From: Thermosynechococcaceae cyanobacterium YX3bin19
GTDB taxonomy: Bacteria > Cyanobacteriota > Cyanobacteriia > Thermosynechococcales > Thermosynechococcaceae
Direction of reading: 5' to 3'
Assembly: GCA_030447595.1 (NCBI GenBank)
Contig: JAUJON010000009.1
Location: forward strand, 1 to 49,853
Length of the DNA: 49,853 nucleotides
Every line of letters begins with the position of its first letter. The stretch's first letter is position 1. Under the pieces are notes generated by a model that saw only the letters and a list, made by a program, of their open reading frames with translations, ran no database searches and was not told the DNA's origin. The position numbers and the translations under genes were made by a program. This document shows positions 11,321 to 20,700 of this stretch, in pieces.

Positions 11321-12346
11321 ATGTCGATGGCTCCCGCCGTTTTAATTCAAAATCTTCAGAAACGCTACGGCCCGGTAGAGGCTGTGAAAGACGTTTCTCT
11401 AACAGTAGAACCGGGTCAAATTTTTGGTTTGCTGGGTCCCAATGGTGCTGGCAAAACAACCACATTGCGCTGCCTCTGCACTTTAACAAAGCCTGACTTG
11501 GGCATTGTTGAGGTTGCAGGTGTTTCCGCTATTAAAAACCCTAAGAAAGCGCGTCAGCTGTTGGGGTATGTTGCTCAAGAGGTTGCTTTAGATAAGGTAC
11601 TGACTGGCCGCGAGCTGTTACAGCTTCAAGCGGCTCTCTACCACCTGCCTCGTGCCGTGGCGGCAGAAAGGATTAAAGCTACCCTGGCATTGCTTGATCT
11701 AGACAATTATGCTGATCAAAAAACAGGAACCTATTCTGGGGGGTTGCGGAAGCGGCTAGATCTAGCTGCTGGGTTACTTCACCAACCAGTAGTACTGGTT
11801 TTGGATGAACCAACTGTCGGGCTAGATATCGAAAGCCGCAGAGTGATTTGGGACTTTTTACGCCAGTTGCGAGATAGCGGCACAACAGTATTAATGACCA
11901 GTCATTATCTGGAAGAGATTGACGCCTTGGCGGACCGAGTTGCCATTATTGATCAAGGGAAAGTCATTGCTGAAGGGACCCCTTCGGAGCTGAAGGATCA
12001 GGTGGGGGGCGATCGCATTACCCTACGAATCCGGGAATTTGCCCCCCTAGACGAGGCCGAGAAAGCAAAAGCAATGATCCAGGCCCTGCCCTTTGTCCAA
12101 GACGTGCTGATTAATCCAGATCAAGGCAACTCCCTAAATCTTGTCGTCGTTCCTCAAAGTGAAGCCCTGTCAACTATTCAGCAAGCCCTCAAAGAAGTGG
12201 GTCTTCCTACCTTTGGCATTGCCCAAGCACGGCCTAGCCTAGATGATGTCTACCTGGCTGCTACAGGCAGGACCCTTTTGGACGCGGATGTTGCTGCCTC
12301 TGGTAAGCGTGATCCGAAGGCAGAACGCAAGCAAAATATGCGCTAG
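11321..12346 (+). CDS. ABC-2 exporter ATP-binding protein (DrrA/NodI-like)
   Basis: A 341-residue cytoplasmic ATPase of an ABC-2-type export pump. Walker A is GPNGAGKTT (about residue 42), the signature motif is YSGGLRKRLDLA, Walker B is VLVLDEPTVGLD, and the switch histidine is in LMTSHYLEE. The C-terminal extension, about residues 230-341, is typical of DrrA-like proteins. ATG at 11321 follows a GAGAAGGG ribosome-binding site. The permease follows 49 bp downstream, so the two form one transporter. The substrate is unknown; DrrA homologues export drugs or lipids. Confidence 0.9.
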   Translation: MSMAPAVLIQNLQKRYGPVEAVKDVSLTVEPGQIFGLLGPNGAGKTTTLRCLCTLTKPDLGIVEVAGVSAIKNPKKARQLLGYVAQEVALDKVLTGRELLQLQAALYHLPRAVAAERIKATLALLDLDNYADQKTGTYSGGLRKRLDLAAGLLHQPVVLVLDEPTVGLDIESRRVIWDFLRQLRDSGTTVLMTSHYLEEIDALADRVAIIDQGKVIAEGTPSELKDQVGGDRITLRIREFAPLDEAEKAKAMIQALPFVQDVLINPDQGNSLNLVVVPQSEALSTIQQALKEVGLPTFGIAQARPSLDDVYLAATGRTLLDADVAASGKRDPKAERKQNMR

Positions 12347-12395
12347 CAGTATTCCAGATTACCCTCTGCTGAAATCTTTTTGATGTAAAACTGCG

Positions 12396-13280
12396 ATGAC
12401 CACTACACCAGTCAAACCCAATACTAGTCTAGTTGCACCCGCTAATTCCCCTTTAAAAACTCCTGGCTTACTTTCTGGCGAATTTTTTCAAGAGACTTTT
12501 GCCTTAGCCCGCCGCTTGTTCATTCAACTGCAGCGGCGACCTTCAACCCTGATTGCCGGAATTATCCAGCCCTTGCTATGGCTAGTTCTGTTTGGGGCGT
12601 TGTTCCAGAATGTACCGGAGGGTCTATTTGGCACTAGCCAGAACTATGGTCAGTTTCTCGGCGCCGGTGTCATAGTCTTTACAGCTTTTAGTGGGGCTCT
12701 GAACGCGGGTCTGCCCGTCATGTTCGATCGCGAGTTTGGTTTTTTAAATCGCTTACTCGTTGCACCCTTGGCCTCACGGTTTTCCATTGTGTTGGCCTCG
12801 GCTATTTTCATTACGGCCCTGAGCCTGATTCAGACTGCTGCGATCATTGCCGTTAGTGCCTTATTGGGTGCTGGTCTGCCGGGACCCTTGGGTCTGAGCA
12901 TTGTTACCTTGATTGTTCTACTGTTGGTGCTGGGTGTAACCGCCCTCAGCCTGGGTTTAGCGTTTGCCCTACCGGGTCATGTAGAACTGATCGCTGTGAT
13001 CTTTGTCACCAACCTACCCCTCCTATTTGCTAGCACGGCGCTGGTGCCTCTTTCCTTTATGCCCACTTGGTTGCAAGCGATCGCCTCTCTTAACCCATTG
13101 AGCTATGCGATCGAGCCAATTCGCTATGTTTACCTACACACCCATTGGTCCCTTAGCAGTGTCGTCCTGCAAGCACCTTGGGGGAGTGTCACGATGGGTG
13201 TAGCATTACTGGTTCTAATTGGCTTTGATGCTTTAGCCTTGATCAGCGTCCAACGCCTGCTCCGCCGCACCTTAGCGTAA
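12396..13280 (+). CDS. ABC-2 exporter membrane permease (DrrB-like)
   Basis: A 294-residue membrane partner of the ATPase just upstream. The hydrophilic N-terminus (about 45 residues) leads to RRPSTLIAGIIQPLLWLVLFG, then about six hydrophobic helices. An ABC-2 signature-like segment reads ALVPLSFMPTWLQAIASLNPLSYAIEPIR. The frame is intact. The substrate cannot be read from the sequence. In many cyanobacteria this pair follows ctaB; here the IS630-type element separates them. Confidence 0.9.
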   Translation: MTTTPVKPNTSLVAPANSPLKTPGLLSGEFFQETFALARRLFIQLQRRPSTLIAGIIQPLLWLVLFGALFQNVPEGLFGTSQNYGQFLGAGVIVFTAFSGALNAGLPVMFDREFGFLNRLLVAPLASRFSIVLASAIFITALSLIQTAAIIAVSALLGAGLPGPLGLSIVTLIVLLLVLGVTALSLGLAFALPGHVELIAVIFVTNLPLLFASTALVPLSFMPTWLQAIASLNPLSYAIEPIRYVYLHTHWSLSSVVLQAPWGSVTMGVALLVLIGFDALALISVQRLLRRTLA

Positions 13281-13348
13281 AAGGAAAGGGATGCAGTAGC
13301 CGCTGAATCCCTAGGCATCACCTCTTGAAAAGGCTCAAGTGTACAGAT

Positions 13349-13631
13349 TTAAAGCCCAGCATACCACTCGTAGTCCTGGTCTTCCCAGTAGCCACGCTGG
13401 CGAGGTAGATGACTTAAAAAATTAATTTCTGTCATCCACTTACTTTGCTTGTACCCTAACTTAACGGGAGAAGCGAGGCGCAGAGGGACACCGTTTGCGG
13501 GTGGTAAATTGATGAATCACGGTTTCCATCCCGTTAGCACCACAGCCGGAAAGCAGAACAGTGAGCCCGCCAAGGTGAGCTTGGAGGAACCGGCGCCGAT
13601 TCACGGGATGTATAACAGGATCGTTTAGCAT
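13349..13631 (-). pseudogene. Molybdopterin-dependent oxidoreductase remnant with large internal deletion
   Basis: Two ends of a sulfite-oxidase-type gene are fused. The N-terminus (ATG at 13629-13631) reads NRRRFLQAHLGGLTVLLSGC, a twin-arginine/lipobox-like export signal. The C-terminus reads LPPANGVPLRLASPVKLGYK and ends RGYWEDQDYEWYAGL with a stop at 13349-13351, the typical end of the Mo-cofactor domain. The whole core (roughly 150-200 residues, including the cofactor-binding Cys) is missing, and the two ends are out of frame near 13505-13520. Unlike the one-base breaks elsewhere, this is a true deletion or a misassembly. Its cytochrome b partner gene lies just upstream. Confidence 0.8.
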
Positions 13632-13717
13632 CGCTAGGGCTCTGATTCATTAGTAATGGCTGCCTCCGTTTCTGGAGTGGGGCGGTAGGCATCAAAAAAA
13701 ATCGACTGAAGCAGTGG

Positions 13718-14278
13718 CTAGCCCCCAATCTTAAACCCACGGCCAATATGGTCCCAGATCAGGATCACCAGCAGCACGACTGGTAAAAAGTGGGCGATTC
13801 TCAGAGCTTGCCAGCTATTGCCAAAGGTAGCAATAATCCAACTAAACTGAACTGGCTTGTACATTCCCAAGCCTGTATAGAGGCTGAACAGTAGCGTCAC
13901 TACCATCAAGGCGATCGTGATTCGATGCCACATATACTGCACTCCTTTGGGATTCGTGCCTACTTCAAGGGTTTTGAGGTCGCTGATGTTGGGGTAGTGC
14001 CTGCGTCCTCGACTAGAAATAAGAAGGTAAACCCCATACCAAAGTAAGTTTAGGGCAAACACCCACATAAAAAAGAAATGCCAGTGCCGTCCTCCGGCTA
14101 ACCAACCGCCAGTAGTAAAGATTCTGGGAGCAGCTAAGCCAGAGCGTCCCCCAAAGACAGGGTTAGCACTATAAATCTGTAAACCGCTGCCAATCATAGC
14201 CCAGACCGCCAGTAAATTAGTAGTGTGAAAGATTCGCACAACCGAGGCTTGGTGCAATCGAACCATTGATAACCTCAA
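13718..14278 (-). CDS. Cytochrome b561-type membrane subunit, partner of the molybdoenzyme
   Basis: A 186-residue membrane protein with four to five hydrophobic helices. Heme-ligand-type histidines occur in VRIFHTTNLLAVWAM (first helix), GGRHWHFFFMWVFALN (second), YMWHRITIALMVV and LRIAHFLPVVLLVI. The arrangement matches the b-type cytochromes of the hydrogenase/formate dehydrogenase/thiosulfate reductase family, which carry electrons to or from a periplasmic enzyme. It ends 86 bp before the remnant of a Tat-exported molybdoenzyme, the usual operon partner. If that gene is really deleted, this subunit has lost its partner. Confidence 0.82.
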   Translation of the reverse strand: MRLSMVRLHQASVVRIFHTTNLLAVWAMIGSGLQIYSANPVFGGRSGLAAPRIFTTGGWLAGGRHWHFFFMWVFALNLLWYGVYLLISSRGRRHYPNISDLKTLEVGTNPKGVQYMWHRITIALMVVTLLFSLYTGLGMYKPVQFSWIIATFGNSWQALRIAHFLPVVLLVILIWDHIGRGFKIGG

Positions 14279-14429
14279 GCTTAGACGCAGATGAAAAAGT
14301 CACTCCATACTGCCTCATCCTAAGCTACAAGTATTTAATTCCTCAGACAGGCATTTCTCCCCTTCAGAAGATGAGCGTTCCAGTACAGTTAGGTAAAGTA
14401 ATGTACTGATTCTTATAAGTTGAAGCCTT

Positions 14430-15089
14430 ATGAAAGTATTTGTCGCCGGAGCAACAGGTCAAACAGGTCGACGAGTGGTGCAAGAGCTAGTAAGTAGAAC
14501 CATTCCCGTTCGGGCTCTCGTTCGCGACTTGGAAAAAGCTAAATCAACTTTACCTACAGAAGCAGAACCAGTCGTAGCCGATGTCCTGCAACCCAGTTCT
14601 CTAAGTGCAGCCATAGGAGACAGTACTGTACTAATTTGCGCAACGGGTTCGTCACCAAGCTTTAACCCGCTTGGCCCCTATCAAGTGGACTATGAAGGTA
14701 CTAAAAACTTAGTGGATGCAGCAAAGGCCAAGGGAGTAGAGCATTTTATCCTCGTTTCCTCCCTCTGCACCTCTCAGCTTTTCCATCCACTCAACCTGTT
14801 CTGGTTAATTTTGGTCTGGAAGAAACAAGCGGAAGAATATCTCCAAAAAAGTGGTTTAACTTATACAATCGTCAGACCTGGAGGGTTAAAGAATGAGGAA
14901 AATAACGATGCGATCGTGATGTCTTCTGCTGATACTCTATTTGACGGCAGTATTCCCCGCAGTAAAGTGGCTCAAGTTTGCGTGGATGCCCTGTTCCAGC
15001 CGACAGCCCGGAATAAGATATTAGAGATTGTTGCTAAACCTGACGCGCCAAGTCGCCCTATGGAAGAACTGTTTGCTGGTGTTGCTTGA
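14430..15089 (+). CDS. Atypical SDR / Ycf39-like NAD(P)-binding protein
   Basis: A 219-residue Rossmann-fold protein of the atypical short-chain dehydrogenase (NAD(P)H-binding, NmrA-like) group. The dinucleotide-binding motif is VFVAGATGQTGRRVV (residues 3-17), followed by RALVRDLEKA and ADVLQPSSL. The VSSLCTSQ and IVRPGGL segments are typical of cyanobacterial and plastid members. The canonical SDR Tyr-x-x-x-Lys is not obvious: the matching helix reads WKKQAEEYLQKSGL, so catalysis may differ or be absent. Family members act in pigment metabolism or photosystem assembly. The specific role is unknown. Confidence 0.85.
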   Translation: MKVFVAGATGQTGRRVVQELVSRTIPVRALVRDLEKAKSTLPTEAEPVVADVLQPSSLSAAIGDSTVLICATGSSPSFNPLGPYQVDYEGTKNLVDAAKAKGVEHFILVSSLCTSQLFHPLNLFWLILVWKKQAEEYLQKSGLTYTIVRPGGLKNEENNDAIVMSSADTLFDGSIPRSKVAQVCVDALFQPTARNKILEIVAKPDAPSRPMEELFAGVA

Positions 15090-15905
15090 GTTTTGAACTG
15101 GGCGTAAAAGGAATACTAACTGTAAGGCATACCGCCATCGAGAGTCTGGCGACGGCTAAACGTCAGCCGAAGCCTCTGATTTAGCAGAGAACAACTGTGG
15201 TGTAGGGAGGGAGCGCTATCGTACTTTTTGATTTTAAGTGCTCCTGTCTTGCTGCTCTTGCTTAGGCTCGGCATGCAGATCCCAAGTATCTTTCTGCTGA
15301 CAAGCTCTAACTCAACTCTACTGCTTGAATTACCAGGCAACATATCCCTAAGTCCGGGCTCTGATGTGAACAATCGCTGCTAGTAAGTCTAATAGTTCTA
15401 ATCTTTAGACAATTCTCTAGAATGGTAGCTACATGTAAGACCTCAGCCGTCAGATTGCCTAATGCATCTAACTAAAGGGAACTGCACGACCTCTGCAGAC
15501 GGCTACCGGTTTATTGATACAACCTAGCAGGTAAAAGCCCGACAGCATCGCTCTAAGTTCGCTGGCTTTTAGCTGTGAACCTCCTACAGCTTTACACTTG
15601 AATTTCAAAATTAGCTGGCTTCTGCCTAGCTAAATAACTCTAATGCTTAGGACACTGACATTATGCTCTGCTTGAAACAGGGAAACTAGAACAGGCCTTA
15701 AAGCACTGGTCTAGTATTTGAATCAGCTTAGATTAGGGCATTGCGGAGCATTCATAATACCCTACCTGTTGAAAGCTTATCAGTAGATGCCTTTTAAGGA
15801 ATTAGCTCAGACTCAGAAGCACTAATAAAAGCATCTACCTTTGGAGCATGATTCCTCACTTCGAAATGACTGGGCATATTTAGGCGAAAGGAACTCATAG
15901 GATCT
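15090..15905. other. Gene-poor region, ~815 bp
   Basis: No coding frame with recognisable protein features was found on either strand. A possible minus-strand frame near 15116-15373 has no family hallmarks. An AAAGCC...GGCTTT inverted repeat (about 15534-15570) is the only structure noticed. It lies between the SDR gene and the convergent metal-sensor gene. Confidence 0.5.
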
Positions 15906-16262
15906 CTAGGCTAAGAACCTATCGAGTGCAGCTTTTAGCTCTTCAATTTCGACTTCAATGCTACCTTCCTCAGCAGCTCGGGCAATGCATTGGGTGAGGT
16001 GTTCATCCAGAATTAGTCTGGCAACGCGGTCTAGGGCTCCCCGAACTGCAGCAACTTGAACCAGTACATCTGGACAGGGACGGCTCTCCTGAACCATTGC
16101 TTTGATCCCGCGGATGTGGCCTTCAATGCGGGACAACCGATTGACCACTGCTCGGAGGGACTCCTCACTATGGATATGGGGATGGGACGAGGCTGCAATA
16201 TGAATGGAGTCGGAGTGGTTGTGGTCTCTCAACTTAGTGGTGTCAGAAATTGAATTAATCAA
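15906..16262 (-). CDS. CsoR/RcnR/InrS-family metal-responsive repressor
   Basis: A 118-residue all-helical DNA-binding repressor (DUF156). The core starts at LRAVVNRLSRIEGHIRGIKAM, the family hallmark. Metal-ligand positions are visible: Cys in ESRPCPDVL, and His plus Cys in DEHLTQCIARA, the x-C-H-C fingerprint. The N-terminus is unusually histidine-rich (DHNHSDSIHIAASSHPHIHS), which is reminiscent of the nickel sensor InrS and argues for Ni or a related metal rather than Cu. The start is uncertain: the frame opens at TTG 16260-16262 and has no nearby ATG. No efflux gene lies adjacent, so the target is unknown. Confidence 0.88.
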   Translation of the reverse strand: MINSISDTTKLRDHNHSDSIHIAASSHPHIHSEESLRAVVNRLSRIEGHIRGIKAMVQESRPCPDVLVQVAAVRGALDRVARLILDEHLTQCIARAAEEGSIEVEIEELKAALDRFLA

Positions 16263-16461
16263 TGGTTCAATCCAATTGCTTTCTAGAGATCATAAGTCTT
16301 AGATTAGTATTTTAGTCTAGGAAGCCTCTCAGGTGCCCGTTTGAACCTTAGACTTACTTAATCCCTTTTACATCATTTTTAGATAGAAAAATCTTGTTAG
16401 AGATAATGCTGACTGTCTTAAGAAGCAGGTCAGATTCACTAACCATATCATTAATTAATAA

Positions 16462-16535
16462 CGGGCTAGGAGGGATTCGAACCCCCGACACCGTGGTCCG
16501 TAGCCACGTGCTCTAGTCCACTGAGCTACAAGCCC
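16462..16535 (-). tRNA. tRNA-Arg (ACG anticodon)
   Basis: The minus strand folds as a cloverleaf beginning GGGCTTG at 16535. The anticodon stem CGTGG/CCACG encloses the loop CTACGGA, giving anticodon ACG. The T arm holds GGTTCGAATC, and the 3' end reads CTAGCCC plus discriminator G at 16462. One T-T mismatch occurs in the acceptor stem. The sequence is very like plastid and cyanobacterial trnR-ACG. CCA is not encoded. Confidence 0.95.
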
Positions 16536-16724
16536 CTACAGAATTTCTATAGTATCACACTACAGCAGTTTTCCCTTTCATTAACTACACCATCTTAAGG
16601 TGCCACTTTGCGGCATTTGCATTAGCACCTGAATTAGCACCTGAATTAGACAAACTAGGTGGGCAAATTTGGCTGCTCCAAAGTTAGACCGTGGTGTACC
16701 ATCTTGAAAAGCGTGGTGATTCAG

Positions 16725-17239
16725 ATGTCTCAAGATTGCCTTCCCTCAGAAAATAGGCTGACCCATCTAGACCAACTAGGTCAGGCCCGAATGGTCGATG
16801 TCTCGGCTAAAGCCGCGACTAAACGTCAAGCAGTGGCAGTGGGACAGGTACAGATGTCTGACAAAACGTTTGCTGCAATTGAATCCGGCAATGCTCCGAA
16901 AGGAGATGTACTCAGTACGGCAAGGCTAGCTGGAATCATGGCCGCTAAGCAAACCGCCCAATTAATTCCCCTTGTCATCCTTTACCCTTACAAAAGGTGG
17001 AAGTTCTGATCACGCCTCTTCCCGATCTGCCAGGCTACCAAATTCAAGCCCAGGTCAAAACTAAAGCAGAAACAGGTGTGGAAATGGAAGCCTTAACAGC
17101 AGTTTCAGTTGCAGCATTAACACTCTATGACATGGCTAAGGGATTGGAGAAATCAATCCAGATTAAGCAAATTTACCTGCTAAGTAAAAGTGGGGGCCAG
17201 TCAGGAGACTATACCTTAACGAAAGTGTCAAACAACTAA
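16725..17239 (+). CDS. moaC: Cyclic pyranopterin monophosphate synthase (MoaC), one frameshift
   Basis: The second step of molybdenum-cofactor synthesis. ATG at 16725 starts [16 protein letters not shown]. The body shows [19 protein letters not shown] and [15 protein letters not shown]. At about 16972 a T is missing from a T-run: adding it restores the conserved [15 protein letters not shown] stretch, and the second frame continues [12 protein letters not shown]-type sequence ([20 protein letters not shown]) and [12 protein letters not shown] at the end. The length when joined (~172 residues) is normal. The Moco enzyme gene at 13349-13631 is in the same neighbourhood. Confidence 0.9.
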
Positions 17240-17302
17240 GCGTAAAGTGATTTTTAATGGGGCACCACTATCCGCTTGTACTCTGGTGTGTAAGTGATTT
17301 CG

Positions 17303-17491
17303 TTATACAGTATCAGCAGCCCCTGAACTTGTGTCCTGATCAAGATTTTCTTGGTCGCCCTCAGGTTTCGAGCGATTGTCGTTGTAATTTCTTCTGCCAA
17401 ATCGACCGGAATAGGTCCGTTTGCGGAACTTGCGAGCGTATGCTTGATTGCGTAAAGCTTTTTTTTTCTTTTGATTGCGGCGTTTAGCCAT
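17303..17491 (-). CDS. Small very basic conserved-type protein
   Basis: A 62-residue protein starting MAKRRNQKKKKALRNQAYAR, with KRTYSGRFGRRNYND in the middle and an acidic tail (EGDQENLDQDTSS). The ATG at 17489-17491 is preferred over an upstream in-frame start because an AAGAGG sequence lies just before it. The strongly positive N-terminal two thirds suggests RNA or ribosome association, but this is inference from composition. I do not recognise a named family, though similar small proteins occur in cyanobacteria. Confidence 0.6.
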   Translation of the reverse strand: MAKRRNQKKKKALRNQAYARKFRKRTYSGRFGRRNYNDNRSKPEGDQENLDQDTSSGAADTV

Positions 17492-17701
17492 GTTTACCTC
17501 TTTAAGAGTGACCGACTTCTGCAAAGTCATTGACGCTTTAATGTAGCCTCACAACGGATGTCGAAGGAGTACCCAACTTATTGCAGTGAACTACTCTAGC
17601 ATATTTGCCCTTCTGCCCTAAAGCATCGTTCGCCGATTAGGCTATTCATTTCTACTCAATTCTCAATCGTTAGGTGAGGGGGCCGGCGCTGCAGCACACC
17701 C

Positions 17702-17763
17702 GGCAGCTTAGGAACTGAGCTGCCATACAGTAGGGTTAGCATGGCGACTCAGTTCTTACTGCC
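17702..17763. terminator. Hairpin structure just downstream of chlH
   Basis: Nested inverted repeats: GGCAG (17702-17706) pairs with CTGCC (17759-17763) and AGGAACTGAG pairs with CTCAGTTCT. A competing smaller hairpin is possible (GGCAGCT/AGCTGCC, 17702-17723). It starts about 15 bp past the chlH stop. No T-run follows, so it may stabilise or process the 3' end rather than terminate by itself. Confidence 0.45.
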
Positions 17764-17778
17764 CTAGGAATAAAGAAG

Positions 17779-20700
17779 TTAATCAATGCCCTCGATCCGG
17801 TCTTCGACTTCTTGATAAAGCTCCCGTAGTTTATCTAGGTTTTCTGCCGTTGTCTCCCAGTAGCCCCGACCGTTCACTTCCAGAAGTGTTGCAACAATTT
17901 TGCGGAAGGAGTGGGGGTTTAAATTTTTCAGCCGCTCCTGCATCTGCTGGTCTTGGATATAGACCTGGTTAATATCTTCATAGACCCAGTTGTCCACGGC
18001 AGCAGCAGTTGCTGACCAGCCCATTGTGTTGACTAGGCGTTTGGAGATTTCTCGAACGCCTTCGTAGCCGTGATTGAGCATGCCTTCATACCACTTAGGA
18101 TTGAGCAGCTTCGTCCGCGAGTCTAGGCGCACGGTTTCGGATAGGGTGCGAACTTGAGCATTCGCAGTCGTGGTATCGGCAATAAAAGCGCTGGGAGATT
18201 TGCCATCCTGCCGCAGAGTTGACACCACCTTGGTTGGGTCAGAGTCAAAGTAGTGGCTGACATCTGTGAGACTGATCTCAGAGGAATCCAGGTTCTGGAA
18301 AGTGGCATCCACGGTTGACAGGGCAGTTTCAAAAATCTGCCGTGACTGCTCCATAGTACCGGGAGAGTCTGTCGTGAAGGCAAAGGATTTACGGCTGAGG
18401 TACATCTCCTGCAACTCTGTCTCGCTGTCCCAGGTACTGTTTTCTACTGCCAGGTTGACATTGGAGGCGTAGGAGCCGGAAGCATTGGAGAAAACTCGGG
18501 TTGCCGCTTGGCGCAGGTTAACCCCCAAGTCCTCTGCCTGCTTTAGAGCATGCTTGCGGACAAAGTTCATCTCTAAAGGTTCCTCAGCTTCTGCGGCTAG
18601 CTTCACCGCCCGGTCTAGTAAGTCCATCTGATTGATGAACAGATCTCGGAAGACGCCAGAACAGGTAATCACCACATCAATTCGGGGCCGCCCTAGCTCT
18701 TCTAAGGGAATCAGTTCTAATTTGTTAACTCGGCCCAAGGAGTCAGGTAGGGGTCGTACCCCAAGCATCCAGAGAACTTGTGCTAGGGATTCCCCGTAAG
18801 TTTTGATATTATCTGTGCCCCAGAGCACACAAGCAATGGTTTCCGGCCAGGCACCCGCTTCTGCCTGTTGTCGCCGCAGCAAGCGATCGACAACGAGCTT
18901 AGCGGACTGCACCGCCGCTGCAGTGGGAATAGATTGGGGATCAAGGGCATGAATATTTTTACCCGTGGGCAGGACATCCGGATTGCGCACCGGGTCTCCC
19001 CCCGGTCCTGGCAGGATATACTCTCCTTCTAAAGCTTTGAGCAGAGCTCCCAGCTCGTTATCGGCAATAATTTGTTCTAAACAAAACTCTAAATACTCGA
19101 CTAACGGCTTGAGCTGTTCTGTGTCGATTTTGGCATAGCCTGCTTGATGTAGGGCTTCGATCCAGGGTGCCTTTTTACCCAGGTTGAAAAAGTTCAGTTT
19201 TGAAATCTTGGCAACTCGTCCATCGCTATCGCTGTGAGTCTGTACCAAGGCCGTCACTGCAGCGGCGGTTGCCAGGTTGATTTCCTGCAAGCACTGGACA
19301 TCAGCCAAAACGCCGCGATCGCTATTCTGGTAAATCTCATCCAAATCCCGGCTCAGACTATTTGCCAGGATCCGGGGCAACCCCAGCAAGCCTTCTTCCG
19401 CCCGGTCTAGACTGGCAATGTTCACCAGGGTAGCGATCGCTTCGGTGGCAGTCGGCGGCTTGCCGATCACGTGCAGGCCGCAGGGCAGCAGCCGAGACTC
19501 AATTTCCATCAGCTTGATGTAGACCTGACCGACGATCGTATCCCGCTCCTCCGGCATCATCGCCTCGGCATCCTGTGGCAGGGCAATATCCCGGTCTAGG
19601 TTCACCATGCGGCACTTGTCGAGAATCGTATTGACAATTGGCACCCCCCGACCACTGTCTTTCAGGGTCTGGTAGGAGGCAATCAGCTCACTGAGTTCCT
19701 TTAAGCCTTTGTAGAGTCCGGCATTTTCCGCTGGCGGGGTCAGATAGCTAATCGTGTTAGCGTAGCTGCGACGCTTGGCGATCGTGGCCTCTGAGGGGTT
19801 GTTGGCAGCGTAGTAGTAGAGGTTGGGAGTCGTGCCAATTAAGTTATCGGGATAGCAGGCCCCAGATAAGCCGATTTGCTTTCCTGGCATAAACTCCAGG
19901 GAGCCGTGGGTGCCAAAGTGCAGCAGGGCATCGGCTTGCCAGATCCGCTCCAGATAGGTGTAGTAGGCGGCAAATCCGTGGTGGGGACTGGCGGAGCGGG
20001 AGAACAGTAGCCGCATCGGGTCGCCTTCGTAGCCAAAGGTCGGCTGCACCCCGATGAAAACATTGCCGTAGTGCTTGCCATAGACCAGAAGATTTTGACC
20101 GTCACTGTTGAGGTTTCCCGGCGGGGGCCCCCAGGAGGCTTCTAGCCGCTTAGCGTAGGGGGTAAGTTCCTCATATTCCCGCACCGGCATCCGGTAGGCG
20201 ACATTCAGCTCCGGGCTACTATACTGAGCCTGGGCATCGTGCAGCACTTCCTGCATCAAATCGGCAGCGGTCTCCGGCAGGCTCTCCACGTCATAACCAT
20301 TCTGCTGCAGAGCTTCCATGACGCGGTGGATGGAGCCAAACACGTCCAGATAGGCAGCAGTGCCTATATTGCCTTTATCGGGGGGAAAGCTAAAGACAGT
20401 GATGGCAATTTTCTTCGCCAGCTTCGGCTTTCGTCGCAGAGTAGCCCACTTCATGGCTCGCCGGGCTACGGTTTCTACCCGGTCCTGCAGGGCGATCGCT
20501 CTACCTGTGGTTCCATCCCGACCAGAGAGAATAATCGGTTCGATCGCCCCATCGAGTTCCGGCAGAGCAATTTGTAGTGCCACTTGAATCGGGTGTAGGC
20601 CCAAGTCACTGTCCTGCCACTCCTCGGTGGTCTGGAACACCAGGGGCAGGGCCACCATGTAGGGACGGTTCAACCGCTTCAAGGCGGCGATTGCTTTGGG

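Noticed and set aside
15116-15373. Possible 85-residue minus-strand gene
   Set aside because: No ribosome-binding site, no recognisable motif and composition like noise.
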